Below, one piece after another: positions 26,376 through 34,242 of a stretch of 40,472 nt of DNA (position 1 is its first letter; each line of letters starts with the position of its first letter). Source of the stretch: Gammaproteobacteria bacterium (GTDB taxonomy: Bacteria; Pseudomonadota; Gammaproteobacteria; Nevskiales; Nevskiaceae); NCBI GenBank assembly GCA_028871525.1, contig JAGWMX010000015.1, positions 1-40,472 on the forward strand. The letters are read 5' to 3'. The position numbers were made by a program, and so were the translations under genes. A model generated the notes under the pieces. That model was not told the origin of the DNA, did no database searches, and saw nothing but the letters and a program-made list of their open reading frames with translations.

Positions 26376-26762
26376 TCAGTTCGTGCGCTCGGAGGGTGGT
26401 CGGTGCGGCACATCATCCGTTGCCGACAGTTCAATGCGCAGCAGGCGCAACTCGTCGCCGCTGACCACTTCGATACGGTATCCGCCGCAGTCGGCGCAGA
26501 ATATACGGTTGGGTCTGCATTCCGATTCCGCGCCGCATTCGCGGCAGCGGACTCTGACCGGCGCCGGCTCGAAACGAAGCTCGGCCTTGGCGGCGCAGCT
26601 GCCGCTGCGCGCCAGCCGGAACGCAGCCGCGAGCAGAGAGGGTTCGACGCCCGACAGGGGCCCCACCGCGACCACGATCCGGCCGACGTTATTGCCGGCG
26701 TGCCTGCGTGCGATTTCACTGACCTGCGTCAGCAGCGCCTGGCAGATCGACAGCTCGTGCAT
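26376..26762 (-). CDS. hypA: Hydrogenase nickel chaperone HypA
   Basis: The 128-residue product starts MHELSICQALL with the nickel-binding MHE motif and has the zinc site formed by CRECG and CADCG in the C-terminal half. It delivers nickel with HypB. The C-terminal tail (after about 112) is slightly longer than usual and polar. The start at 26762 is fixed by the MHE motif. It lies 11 bases downstream of the STAS-like gene and 12 bases before hypB. Confidence 0.95.
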   Translation of the reverse strand: MHELSICQALLTQVSEIARRHAGNNVGRIVVAVGPLSGVEPSLLAAAFRLARSGSCAAKAELRFEPAPVRVRCRECGAESECRPNRIFCADCGGYRIEVVSGDELRLLRIELSATDDVPHRPPSERTN

Positions 26763-26773
26763 TCGGGCTGCGC

Positions 26774-27136
26774 TCAGTCCGCAATCCACGCTTTCGCGTC
26801 GGCAAGCTGCTGGTTCGAGAACACCCGGATCTGCCCGGGCAGCGCAAAGCGAAAGGCGTTAACGGCGGTACGTATCCAGCCGACGTCGGAAATGATTGCG
26901 ATCTTCTCCCAGACGTTCCTCGTCCGCAGCCCCAAAGTTGCATCCTCCCACAGGGCGCCGGCGCTGAAATCCGAAAAATCCGGACCAAGGTGATAAAGGC
27001 AACGGAGCTTTTTCCGCGTCTTCAAGGCCGACTCCATGGCCGGGATCAGTATGGATTCGTAGTCCTGCGCGGTGACCCGACCTTTTGCAGTGAAGCCGAC
27101 GACACCATGCGGAAGTTTTGCGATCGGTTTAAGCAT
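26774..27136 (-). CDS. SpoIIAA/STAS-like protein heading the hyp operon
   Basis: The 120-residue product (MLKPIAKLPHGVVGFTAKGR, then YESILIPAMESALKTRKKLRCLYH and a C-terminal RVFSNQQLADAKAWIAD) matches the SpoIIAA-like group of STAS-fold proteins, with the alternating strand-helix pattern of that fold. The ATG at 27136 has AGGAGGT 7-13 bases upstream and is preferred over 27154. Members of this group are often encoded alone and have no proven role. Here the gene is the first of the hyp operon, so it should be made together with the maturation proteins, possibly as a regulator or partner; that link is inference. Confidence 0.8.
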   Translation of the reverse strand: MLKPIAKLPHGVVGFTAKGRVTAQDYESILIPAMESALKTRKKLRCLYHLGPDFSDFSAGALWEDATLGLRTRNVWEKIAIISDVGWIRTAVNAFRFALPGQIRVFSNQQLADAKAWIAD

Positions 27137-27218
27137 GACGGGCACCTCCTGCACCGGCTGGATGCATGACCGATCCGGACATCGGCGTCGGTTTTTCGTC
27201 CAGACGTCTATTTTTGAC

Positions 27219-27287
27219 TATATCGCCTGCCGCGATCCGCACATTGACGCGGGTCAATTCCTCCCGGCCCGGGTTGATCCAGGTCAA
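27219..27287. promoter_or_regulatory. Two FNR/ANR-type boxes in the divergent hyp/hyn promoter region
   Basis: TTGACgcggGTCAA at 27244-27257 and TTGATccagGTCAA at 27274-27287 are both FNR-family palindromes, with centres exactly 30 bp apart (about three helical turns). On the minus strand, TATAGT (27224 to 27219) is centred 29 bp from the first box and could be the -10 of the hyp operon. The plus-strand -10 for the hyn operon is not clear; a weak hexamer lies near 27310. The sites lie between the STAS gene start (27136) and the protease gene start (27342). Confidence 0.68.
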
Positions 27288-27341
27288 TATGGCCGCCGGT
27301 CGGATGTGCTTGACTGCCGCAAAACCCGCCGGAGAGGCGTC

Positions 27342-27887
27342 GTGGCGGTCGAAGTGGCGCAGCATCACCGAGCAGATCGCGTCCGGGATAGCGTCGCGGA
27401 CACGGCGGCGGACACGGCTGCGCACATACTGGTTTTAGGGCTGGGTAACGTTCTGCTGACCGACGACGGCGTCGGCGTCAGGCTGATCGAGCGGCTGCAG
27501 CGGCAACCGCCGGCTGACGGGGTCAGCTTCGTCGATGGCGGCACGCTCAGTTTCAGTCTCCTCGCGCATGTCGAGACCGCCGGCGCCATGCTGGTCGTCG
27601 ACGCCGCCGATCTGGGGCAAGCGCCCGGCGCCGTTCGCGTTTTTGAAAACCAGGCGATGGATCATTTCCTCGCCAGTTCCCGTCGCCGCAGCGTGCACGA
27701 AGTGGGACTGATCGATCTGCTGGATATGGCGCGGCTGCTCGATTGTCTGCCGAGGCGCCGCGCCCTGCTGTGCGTGCAACCAGCCGTCATCGCCTGGGGT
27801 GAATCGTTTTCGCCGCCGGTTGCAGGCGCATTCGATGCGGCCTGCGCACGGGCCGATGCCGTGCTGCGGGGCTGGTGCCGACCATGA
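27342..27887 (+). CDS. [NiFe]-hydrogenase maturation endopeptidase (HyaD/HupD type)
   Basis: The 181-residue product should remove the C-terminal 15-residue tail of HynL after nickel insertion. The core begins ILVLGLGNVLLTDDGVGVRL with the nickel-binding acidic residue in LTDDGVG, continues with FVDGGTL and LVVDAADLG (second acidic ligand), and has the conserved histidine in SVHEVGLIDLL. The GTG at 27342 with GGAG 7 bases upstream gives a 26-residue N-terminal extension before the core, slightly longer than usual; a longer frame to 27072 crosses the promoter and is rejected. Its stop overlaps the next ATG. Confidence 0.93.
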   Translation: MAVEVAQHHRADRVRDSVADTAADTAAHILVLGLGNVLLTDDGVGVRLIERLQRQPPADGVSFVDGGTLSFSLLAHVETAGAMLVVDAADLGQAPGAVRVFENQAMDHFLASSRRRSVHEVGLIDLLDMARLLDCLPRRRALLCVQPAVIAWGESFSPPVAGAFDAACARADAVLRGWCRP

Positions 27888-28321
27888 GTCGGCTCGGCGA
27901 CATCCCGATCCGGATCGAGCGGCCGGATTTCGCCGCGATGGCCGGCACCATCGGCGGCGGCGTGACGGCGATTCTGGCGGAGATTGCCGCACTGCTGGAT
28001 CGCCTGGCGGCCGGCGACGAGCCGCAGGCCATCGATTTGAAGAGTCTGCCGATGAATCCGGGCGATCGCGAGCAATTGATCGAGGCGCTGGGTTCCGGCG
28101 AGGTCGCCATCACGCTGTACGCCGACGGCGAATCGACGATTCGGGAAACCGGCGTGCACGGCGTCTGGTGGACGGAACATCGCGATGGCGACGGCGAGGT
28201 GACCGCCGCCTTCATCGAAATTGCCCGCGTGCCCGGGATTCTTATCGTCGATAGCGACGAGCTGCAGCGTGGTGCCGAGCGGTTGCGCAGCGCGATCGGC
28301 GCAACACGGTCGAGTGAATAG
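27884..28321 (+). CDS. HupH/HyaF-like hydrogenase expression/formation protein
   Basis: The 145-residue product is a single HupH C-terminal-type domain: LIEALGSGEVAITLYADGES, then ETGVHGVWWTEHRDGDGEV and a C-terminal FIEIARVPGILIVDSDELQR. Full-length HupH/HyaF proteins have two such domains, so this is a half-size form. They help assemble or protect the small subunit, chiefly in oxygen-exposed organisms. It is coupled to the protease gene by an ATGA overlap and ends 11 bases before hynS. Confidence 0.87.
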   Translation: MSRLGDIPIRIERPDFAAMAGTIGGGVTAILAEIAALLDRLAAGDEPQAIDLKSLPMNPGDREQLIEALGSGEVAITLYADGESTIRETGVHGVWWTEHRDGDGEVTAAFIEIARVPGILIVDSDELQRGAERLRSAIGATRSSE

Positions 28322-28332
28322 GGAGGAACCAG

Positions 28333-29454
28333 ATGCCTGAATATCAAGCCAGGCAGACCATCGGCGAACTGCTCGACCGACAGGGTATCAGTCGGCGCGC
28401 CTTCATCAAGTACTGCACCGCGATGGCCTCGTTGATGGCGCTGCCGCCGTTGGCCGGCAGGGCCATGGCCGAACAACTGCGCGCAGCGCGCAGACCATCG
28501 GTGATCTACCTGTCGTTCCAGGAATGCACCGGTTGCCTGGAGTCGCTGACCCGCTCGTTCTCGCCGTCGATCGAAAACATGATCTTCAACGTCATCTCGC
28601 TGGATTACGACGACACGCTGATGGCCGCCGCCGGCCATCGGGCCGAGGCGGCTCGCGATCAGGCGATGAAGGCCAACTACGGCAAGTACCTCGTCGTCGT
28701 CGACGGCTCGGTGCCGACCGCCGACGGCGGTATCTACAACTGCGCCGCCGGCCGCACCGCGGTCGACATTCTGACCGAAACGGCCAAGGGAGCGGCGGCC
28801 ATCGTCTGCGTCGGCACCTGTTCGTCGTTCGGCGGTATTCCGTTCGCCGATCCGAATCCGACCGGCGCGCGGCCGGTCTCCGACCTGATTGGCGACAAGC
28901 CGATCATCAACGTTTCCGGCTGTCCGCCGATTCCCGAGGTGATCACCGGCACGCTGCTGCAGTTCGTGACGACCGGCCAGGTGCCCGATCTCGACGAACA
29001 CCGGCGGCCGAAAGTGTTTTTCGGCAACACCATCCACGATCGCTGCTACCGGCGGCCGTTCTTCGACCAGGGCAAGTTCGCCAAGACTTTCGACGACGAA
29101 GGCGCGCGTAACGGTTGGTGCCTGTTCGAACTCGGCTGCAAGGGGCCGACGACGTACAACGCCTGCGCGACCACAAAATGGAATGGCGGCACCAGCTTTC
29201 CGATCGAATCCGGTCACCCCTGCCTGGGCTGTTCCGAGCCGGGCTTCTGGGACAAAGGCAGTTTTTACGCGGCGCTGTCCACCGGCACCTTCGGCCGCGC
29301 CGGCAACCTGACGCCGCGAGACGCCGCCAAGCTCGGCGGCGCGGCGGCGGCGACCGGCATCGCCGTGGCCGCGGGCGCGACGGCACTGGCGCGTCATCGC
29401 CGCAAGGTGCGGATGACCGACATACAGACAGCCGACACGCAGAAGGAGGAATGA
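28333..29454 (+). CDS. hynS: [NiFe]-hydrogenase small subunit HynS (group 1, Isp type)
   Basis: The 373-residue product carries the electron-transfer iron-sulfur clusters. The Tat signal contains SRRAFIKY (20-27), so the enzyme is exported as a folded dimer. Proximal-cluster ligands include C65 and C68 in ECTGCLES, then GTCSSFGGI and SGCPPIPE. Medial and distal ligands are in HDRCYRRP, GWCLFELGCKG and HPCLGCSEPGFWD. The proximal motif has Gly where the oxygen-tolerant six-cysteine enzymes have an extra Cys, and GTCSSFGG lacks the second extra Cys, so this is a standard proximal cluster. A C-terminal hydrophobic helix followed by a basic tail (ARHRRKVRM) anchors it to the membrane. Confidence 0.96.
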   Translation: MPEYQARQTIGELLDRQGISRRAFIKYCTAMASLMALPPLAGRAMAEQLRAARRPSVIYLSFQECTGCLESLTRSFSPSIENMIFNVISLDYDDTLMAAAGHRAEAARDQAMKANYGKYLVVVDGSVPTADGGIYNCAAGRTAVDILTETAKGAAAIVCVGTCSSFGGIPFADPNPTGARPVSDLIGDKPIINVSGCPPIPEVITGTLLQFVTTGQVPDLDEHRRPKVFFGNTIHDRCYRRPFFDQGKFAKTFDDEGARNGWCLFELGCKGPTTYNACATTKWNGGTSFPIESGHPCLGCSEPGFWDKGSFYAALSTGTFGRAGNLTPRDAAKLGGAAAATGIAVAAGATALARHRRKVRMTDIQTADTQKEE

Positions 29455-29456
29455 CC

Positions 29457-30116
29457 ATGGACCTGCTGCAATTCGCGCGCGGCCCGGCGCTCAAGTTTGC
29501 GCTGATCGTGTTCTGCTTCGGCGTCCTTTGGCGCCTGACCGCGGTGTTCCTGCTGCGGCACGAACGCACGCTCAGCGAGCCGCGCCACCCGGTGTTCAGG
29601 GCGCTGATGGGCGGGCTGTTGGCGGCCGGCTCGCGCTCGGCGCCGCATCGCGAGTTCATCCGCCGCACCGGCTACAGCGAGGCGCTCGGCTACAGCTACC
29701 ACATCGGCCTGTTCGTCGTGGTGTTGGCGTTCGGGCCGCACATCGCCTTCCTGAAAAGCCTGTTCGGCGTGAGTTGGCCGGCGCTGCCGAACAACCTGGT
29801 GACGGTGATCGCGGCGCTGACCCTGACGCTGATGCTGGCGGTGCTGCTGCGGCGCCTGACGCACCGCGTGCTGCGGCTGCTGTCGAACTTTGACGATTAC
29901 TTCAGTTGGTTCATCACCGCGCTGGTGATCGTCACCGGCCTGATGGCGAGCACCCACTTTGGCGCGCCGTACGAGCAGCTGCTGGCCTGGCACATCCTGA
30001 GCTTCGACGCGCTGCTGGTGTGGTTCCCGTTCGGCAAGCTGATGCACGCCTTCTACATCTTTCCGTCGCGCGCCATCAATGGTTATGCGCTGGCGCGCAA
30101 AGGAGCATCGGTATGA
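29457..30116 (+). CDS. isp1: Isp1, cytochrome b-type membrane subunit
   Basis: The 219-residue product has about five membrane helices (FALIVFCFGVLWRLTAVFLL first; GYSYHIGLFVVVLAFGPHIA; LVTVIAALTLTLMLAVLL; a Phe/Trp-rich fourth with ALVIVTGLMAS; and a last one with LSFDALLVWFPFGKLMHAFY). Histidines in the helices (YHIGL, AWHIL, LMHAF) could hold b-type haem. It resembles Isp1 of Thiocapsa/Allochromatium HynSL and the related DsrM/NarI group. It links the hydrogenase to the membrane. GGAGG at 29445-29449 is best placed for the ATG at 29457; an ATG at 29451 overlaps the hynS stop. Confidence 0.92.
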   Translation: MDLLQFARGPALKFALIVFCFGVLWRLTAVFLLRHERTLSEPRHPVFRALMGGLLAAGSRSAPHREFIRRTGYSEALGYSYHIGLFVVVLAFGPHIAFLKSLFGVSWPALPNNLVTVIAALTLTLMLAVLLRRLTHRVLRLLSNFDDYFSWFITALVIVTGLMASTHFGAPYEQLLAWHILSFDALLVWFPFGKLMHAFYIFPSRAINGYALARKGASV

Positions 30117-31456
30117 ACACGGTGGCGACAGCGGGCGCGGCAGCGGCGGTCAAAACGGCCTTCGATCGCCAGGGCGCGCTCGGCGAGGACGCGCGCGTGG
30201 ACCGCGCAATGGCGGGTTTCGCGTGCGACTTCGGCGCGCTATCGGCGCTGCGCCTGGAGTCCTGCATCCACTGCGGTATGTGCGCCGACGCCTGCCACTT
30301 CTACATCGCCACCGAGGATCCGCAGTACACGCCGATCTGGAAAGTCGAACCGTTCAAGCAGGCGTACAAGCGCGAATCCGGCCCGTTCGCGCCGTTGTTC
30401 CGGCTGTTCGGGTTCAAGCGCAAGCTGACTGCGGACGAGCTCGGGCAGTGGCAGCACCTGCTGTTCGACAGTTGCAACCTGTGCGGCCGGTGCAGCCTGA
30501 TCTGCCCGATGGGCATTGATGTCGCGGCGCTGATCGAGCAGGCGCGGCACGCCATGTTTGAAGCGGGCCTGGCGCCGAAGGAACTGTACGAGAAGGCAGC
30601 GCACCAGAAACGGACCGGGCAGCCGGAGGACAGCGCCGAGCCTTACCGCGACAAATTGCTGGCGATCGGCCGCAGCCACGGCGTTGACATCCCGCTCGAC
30701 AAACCGGAAGCGGACGTGATGCTGACCGTGCCACGCACCGACATCGAACATTATCCAGAAGCGGTCGCAGCGCTCGCGCGCGTGATGAGCCATATGAACG
30801 TGTCGTGCACGTTCCGCAGCGACGGCCTGGTGGCGGAAAACTACGCTTACTACGCCGGCGGCAGGGAGTGGCAGCGCGACATCAGCCGCCGGCTCATCGA
30901 GCAGGCGTTGGCCTGCAAGGTCAAGGTGCTGATCGTTCCGGAGTGCGGTCACGCTTATTCGGCGTTGCGCTGGGAAGCCGCCGAGCTGTACGGCCGGCCG
31001 CTGCCGTTTAAGGTCAGGCACATCACCGAATATCTGGCCGCGCAGTTGGATGCCGGAAAGCTGCGGTTACGCCAGGCCGCGAACGGGGTATCCACTTTCC
31101 ACGATCCCTGCCAGCTCGTGCGCAAGGGTGGCGTGACCGAATCGCCGCGCAAGCTGCTGCGGGCGATGGGTGTGGAGCTGCGCGAGTTGGACGATCACGG
31201 CGCCTTCGCGTTCTGCTGCGGCGGGGGCGGCGGCGTTCTGGACATCCAGCGCGCGGCGCCGCTGCGTTACCGGGCCATGGAAAGCAAGCTGCGCGAAGTG
31301 GACCAGACCGGCGCGCAGACTTTTCTGACGAGCTGTTCCGATTGCCGCCGCACCTTCGATGACGGTAAACGGCACTTCAACTGGGACAAGACGCCGCAGA
31401 GTCTGCTGGAGCTGATCGCCGATCACCTCGGCAGCGCGCAGGAGGCAAGATCATGA
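30113..31456 (+). CDS. isp2: Isp2, heterodisulfide-reductase-like iron-sulfur subunit
   Basis: The 447-residue product has two 4Fe-4S motifs, CIHCGMCADAC (51-61) and CNLCGRCSLICP (121-132), followed by two CCG domains (PECGHAYSALRW, HDPCQLVRKGGV, FAFCCGGGGG and TSCSDCRRTF). This is the HdrD/DsrK/GlpC-like layout, and the position between isp1 and hynL identifies it as Isp2. CCG domains in relatives bind a non-cubane 4Fe-4S cluster that handles thiol/disulfide or other two-electron chemistry at the cytoplasmic side. With Isp1 it should pass hydrogen-derived electrons inward. The start overlaps isp1 by 4 bases, with AAGGAG upstream. Confidence 0.93.
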   Translation: MNTVATAGAAAAVKTAFDRQGALGEDARVDRAMAGFACDFGALSALRLESCIHCGMCADACHFYIATEDPQYTPIWKVEPFKQAYKRESGPFAPLFRLFGFKRKLTADELGQWQHLLFDSCNLCGRCSLICPMGIDVAALIEQARHAMFEAGLAPKELYEKAAHQKRTGQPEDSAEPYRDKLLAIGRSHGVDIPLDKPEADVMLTVPRTDIEHYPEAVAALARVMSHMNVSCTFRSDGLVAENYAYYAGGREWQRDISRRLIEQALACKVKVLIVPECGHAYSALRWEAAELYGRPLPFKVRHITEYLAAQLDAGKLRLRQAANGVSTFHDPCQLVRKGGVTESPRKLLRAMGVELRELDDHGAFAFCCGGGGGVLDIQRAAPLRYRAMESKLREVDQTGAQTFLTSCSDCRRTFDDGKRHFNWDKTPQSLLELIADHLGSAQEARS

Positions 31457-33249
31457 CCGCAGCGGCGACCAGCGCGCCCGCGACCCAGGGCGCAGCGACC
31501 ACGGCCGGCGGTGGCGGTACCGTCGTCGTCGATCCGGTGACCCGCATCGAGGGTCATCTGCGTATCGAGGCACAGATGGACGGCGACGTCATCACCCGCG
31601 CCTCGAGCAGCGGGACGATGGTGCGCGGCATCGAGATCATCCTGCGCGGCCGCGACCCGCGCGACGCCTGGGCCTTCGCCCAGCGCATCTGCGGCGTCTG
31701 CACGCTGGTGCATGGCATCGCCTCGGTGCGCGCCGTAGAGGACGCGCTGAAATACGAGATCCCGGCCAATGCCAACCTGATCCGCAACCTGATGATCGGC
31801 GCGCAGTTCGTGCACGACCACGTCATGCACTTCTATCACCTGCATGCACTGGATTGGGTCGACGTGGTATCGGCGCTGTCCGCCGATCCCAAGGCGACGT
31901 CGACTCTCGCGCAGTCGATCTCGTCCTATGCGAAGTCTTCTCCGGGCTATTTCGCCGACGTGCAGGACAAGGTCAAGAAGCTGGTGGCGTCGGGGCAGCT
32001 CGGCATCTTCGCCAATGCCTACTGGGGGCATCCCGACTACAAACTGCCGCCCGAAGCCAATTTGATGGCGGTGGCGCACTATCTCGACGCGCTGGCCTGG
32101 CAGCGGCAAGTGGCCGAATTGCACACGATCTTCGGCGGCAAGAATCCACACCCGAACTTCCTGGTCGGCGGCAGCCCGTCGGCGATCAGCGTGCATGCGG
32201 GGGCCGGGACCGGTACCACGGCGGTCAACGCGGTGGGGCTGCAGCGGGTTGCCGACATCATCGAACAGATGCAGACCTTCGTCGATCAGGTTTATCTGCC
32301 GGATACCTTGGCGATAGCGTCCTTCTACAAACACTGGTTTACGCCGCAGCACGGTGAAGGAACCGGCAATTTCCTCTGCTACGGGGACTTCCCGGCGCAA
32401 GGCGCTTCCGATCCGAAGCAGATGATGATTCCGCGCGGCGCCATTCTGAATCGCGATCTCAGCCATATCCATGAGGTCGATCTCGACGCCGAGTCGGAGA
32501 TTCAGGAGTTCATCGCCCATGCCTGGTACGACTACGGCGTGGGCAAAGACCAGGGTCTGCATCCGTACAACGGCGAAACCAAGCTTCACTATACCGGCCC
32601 CAAACCGCCCTACGAGCACCTCGACACGGAAGCCAGCTACTCGTGGCTGAAATCACCGCGCTGGAAGGGCAACGCCATGGAGGTCGGGCCGCTGGCCCGG
32701 GTGTTGATGCTCTACGCCAGCGGTCACGAACCGACCCGGGAACTCGCCGCCAAGGCGCTGACACAACTCGGCCTGCCGCTGGAGGCGATGTTCTCGACCA
32801 TGGGCCGTACTGCGGCGCGGACGCTGGAAAGCAAGCTGATCGCCGATGCGATGTCCGGCTGGTATCGGGATCTGATGAGCAATATCGCCGGAGGCGAGGT
32901 GCGCACCTTCAACGAAACACTCTGGGATCCTTCGAGCTGGCCAGATCATGCGCAGGGGGTCGGCTTTACCGAAGCGCCGCGCGGCGCGCTGGCGCACTGG
33001 GTCGTGATCGATGACGGCAGGATCAGCAACTACCAGGCGGTGGTGCCGAGCACCTGGAATGCCGGACCGCGTGATGCGAAGGGACAGGAGGGGCCGTACG
33101 AAGCATCGCTGAAGGGGCAGGTTCTGGCGGATCCGGCCAAGCCGTTGGAGATCCTGCGCACCATCCACAGTTTCGACCCCTGCCTGGCCTGCGCGGTCCA
33201 CGTCGTCGATCCGCAGGGTGAAGAGCTGCTCACGGTGAAGGTGCAATAG
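31453..33249 (+). CDS. hynL: [NiFe]-hydrogenase large subunit HynL
   Basis: The 598-residue product holds the NiFe active site. The first ligand pair is in RICGVC (C80, C83) and the second in DPCLAC (C577, C580) followed by AVH583. The 15 residues after His583 (VVDPQGEELLTVKVQ) are the tail removed by the maturation protease. It also has the N-terminal PVTRIEGHLRIE and HDHVMHFYHLHALDW of group 1 enzymes. It has no signal peptide and is co-exported with HynS. It overlaps isp2 by 4 bases. The order hynS-isp1-isp2-hynL matches the group 1e uptake hydrogenases known from purple sulfur bacteria. Confidence 0.97.
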   Translation: MTAAATSAPATQGAATTAGGGGTVVVDPVTRIEGHLRIEAQMDGDVITRASSSGTMVRGIEIILRGRDPRDAWAFAQRICGVCTLVHGIASVRAVEDALKYEIPANANLIRNLMIGAQFVHDHVMHFYHLHALDWVDVVSALSADPKATSTLAQSISSYAKSSPGYFADVQDKVKKLVASGQLGIFANAYWGHPDYKLPPEANLMAVAHYLDALAWQRQVAELHTIFGGKNPHPNFLVGGSPSAISVHAGAGTGTTAVNAVGLQRVADIIEQMQTFVDQVYLPDTLAIASFYKHWFTPQHGEGTGNFLCYGDFPAQGASDPKQMMIPRGAILNRDLSHIHEVDLDAESEIQEFIAHAWYDYGVGKDQGLHPYNGETKLHYTGPKPPYEHLDTEASYSWLKSPRWKGNAMEVGPLARVLMLYASGHEPTRELAAKALTQLGLPLEAMFSTMGRTAARTLESKLIADAMSGWYRDLMSNIAGGEVRTFNETLWDPSSWPDHAQGVGFTEAPRGALAHWVVIDDGRISNYQAVVPSTWNAGPRDAKGQEGPYEASLKGQVLADPAKPLEILRTIHSFDPCLACAVHVVDPQGEELLTVKVQ

Positions 33250-33252
33250 CCG

Positions 33253-34242
33253 ATGCCGCTCGCCGGCAGCTCTCGGCGCGGGCGTTTGATCGCGGTCGGC
33301 GCCGTGGTGCTGTCGCTCAACCTGCTGGCCGGCGGCGGCGCTATCTGCGGTACGGTTTGGGCCGGCGGCTTCGGCGCCGCCGGCTTGGGCGTCGGCATGA
33401 TCGCGTATCTGCTCGGCGTGCGGCATGCCTTCGACGCGGACCATATCGCGGCCATCGACAATGTGACGCGCCGCCTGCGCGGCGCCGGTCAACGTCCTAT
33501 GGGCATCGGACTTTTCTTCTCGCTGGGACATTCGACGGTCGTCGTGCTGCTGACCGCAGCCGTGGTTTTCGTCGCGCGCCACGCCGGGACGCTGCTGCAG
33601 GGGCTGGCGGCCTGGGGATCGGTGTTCGGGACTCTGGTTTCCGCCAGTTTTCTGACGGTGATCGGCGTCGCCAATCTGCGTTTGCTTGCCGCAGGTTCGC
33701 GGCGCCGCGATGCGGGAGAAGGCCATGGCCACCCCTTTCTCAACCGTGCCGGCGTGGGTGGTGTCGATCGCAGCTGGAAGATGTTTCCGCTCGGCATGCT
33801 CTTCGGGCTGAGCTTCGATACCGCCAGCGAGGTCGCGCTGTTGGCGATGTCGGTAGCCGCTGCGCACGACGGAAACGTGCCGCTGTGGTGCGTGATGCTG
33901 CTGCCGATGCTGTTTACCGCCGGCATGACGCTGATGGATACCGTCGAAGGGCTGTTGGTGCTGCGCCTGTATGACTGGGCCATCGCCGATCGCGACCGTA
34001 CCTTGCTGCTCAACACGCTGATCACCGGATTGTCGGTATTTCTGGCGTTTGCCGTCGCTCTCTACGAGTGGATCAGCTTGTACGGCCAGGGCGTCGGTCA
34101 TCGGCTGACGGCGGCCGTTGCCGACAGTCCCGCCGTCGGCCTGGCGGCCACCGCGGTGCTGCTGAGCCTCGGCGCGCTGGCCTGGTTTCGCCGGCGGCAA
34201 CACGGCGGCTATAGCCGGGCGGATGAGATGTCGCGAGGCTAA
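33253..34242 (+). CDS. NiCoT-family nickel/cobalt permease
   Basis: The 329-residue membrane protein has the NiCoT signature RHAFDADHIAAIDN (57-70) in helix II, LFFSLGHSTVVVL, and the third signature LGMLFGLSFDTASEVALLA, with about eight membrane helices in total. These permeases bring Ni2+ (or Co2+) in with high affinity and low capacity. Its place three bases after hynL shows it feeds the hydrogenase. Its last four bases overlap the convergent rSAM A gene, so it marks the end of the hyn operon; no terminator is visible between them. Confidence 0.94.
   Translation: MPLAGSSRRGRLIAVGAVVLSLNLLAGGGAICGTVWAGGFGAAGLGVGMIAYLLGVRHAFDADHIAAIDNVTRRLRGAGQRPMGIGLFFSLGHSTVVVLLTAAVVFVARHAGTLLQGLAAWGSVFGTLVSASFLTVIGVANLRLLAAGSRRRDAGEGHGHPFLNRAGVGGVDRSWKMFPLGMLFGLSFDTASEVALLAMSVAAAHDGNVPLWCVMLLPMLFTAGMTLMDTVEGLLVLRLYDWAIADRDRTLLLNTLITGLSVFLAFAVALYEWISLYGQGVGHRLTAAVADSPAVGLAATAVLLSLGALAWFRRRQHGGYSRADEMSRG

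Noticed and set aside
28333-29454. Oxygen-tolerant six-cysteine proximal cluster in HynS
   Set aside because: The motif is CTGC, not CTCC, and the second extra Cys position is Gly in GTCSSFGG, so it is a standard cluster.
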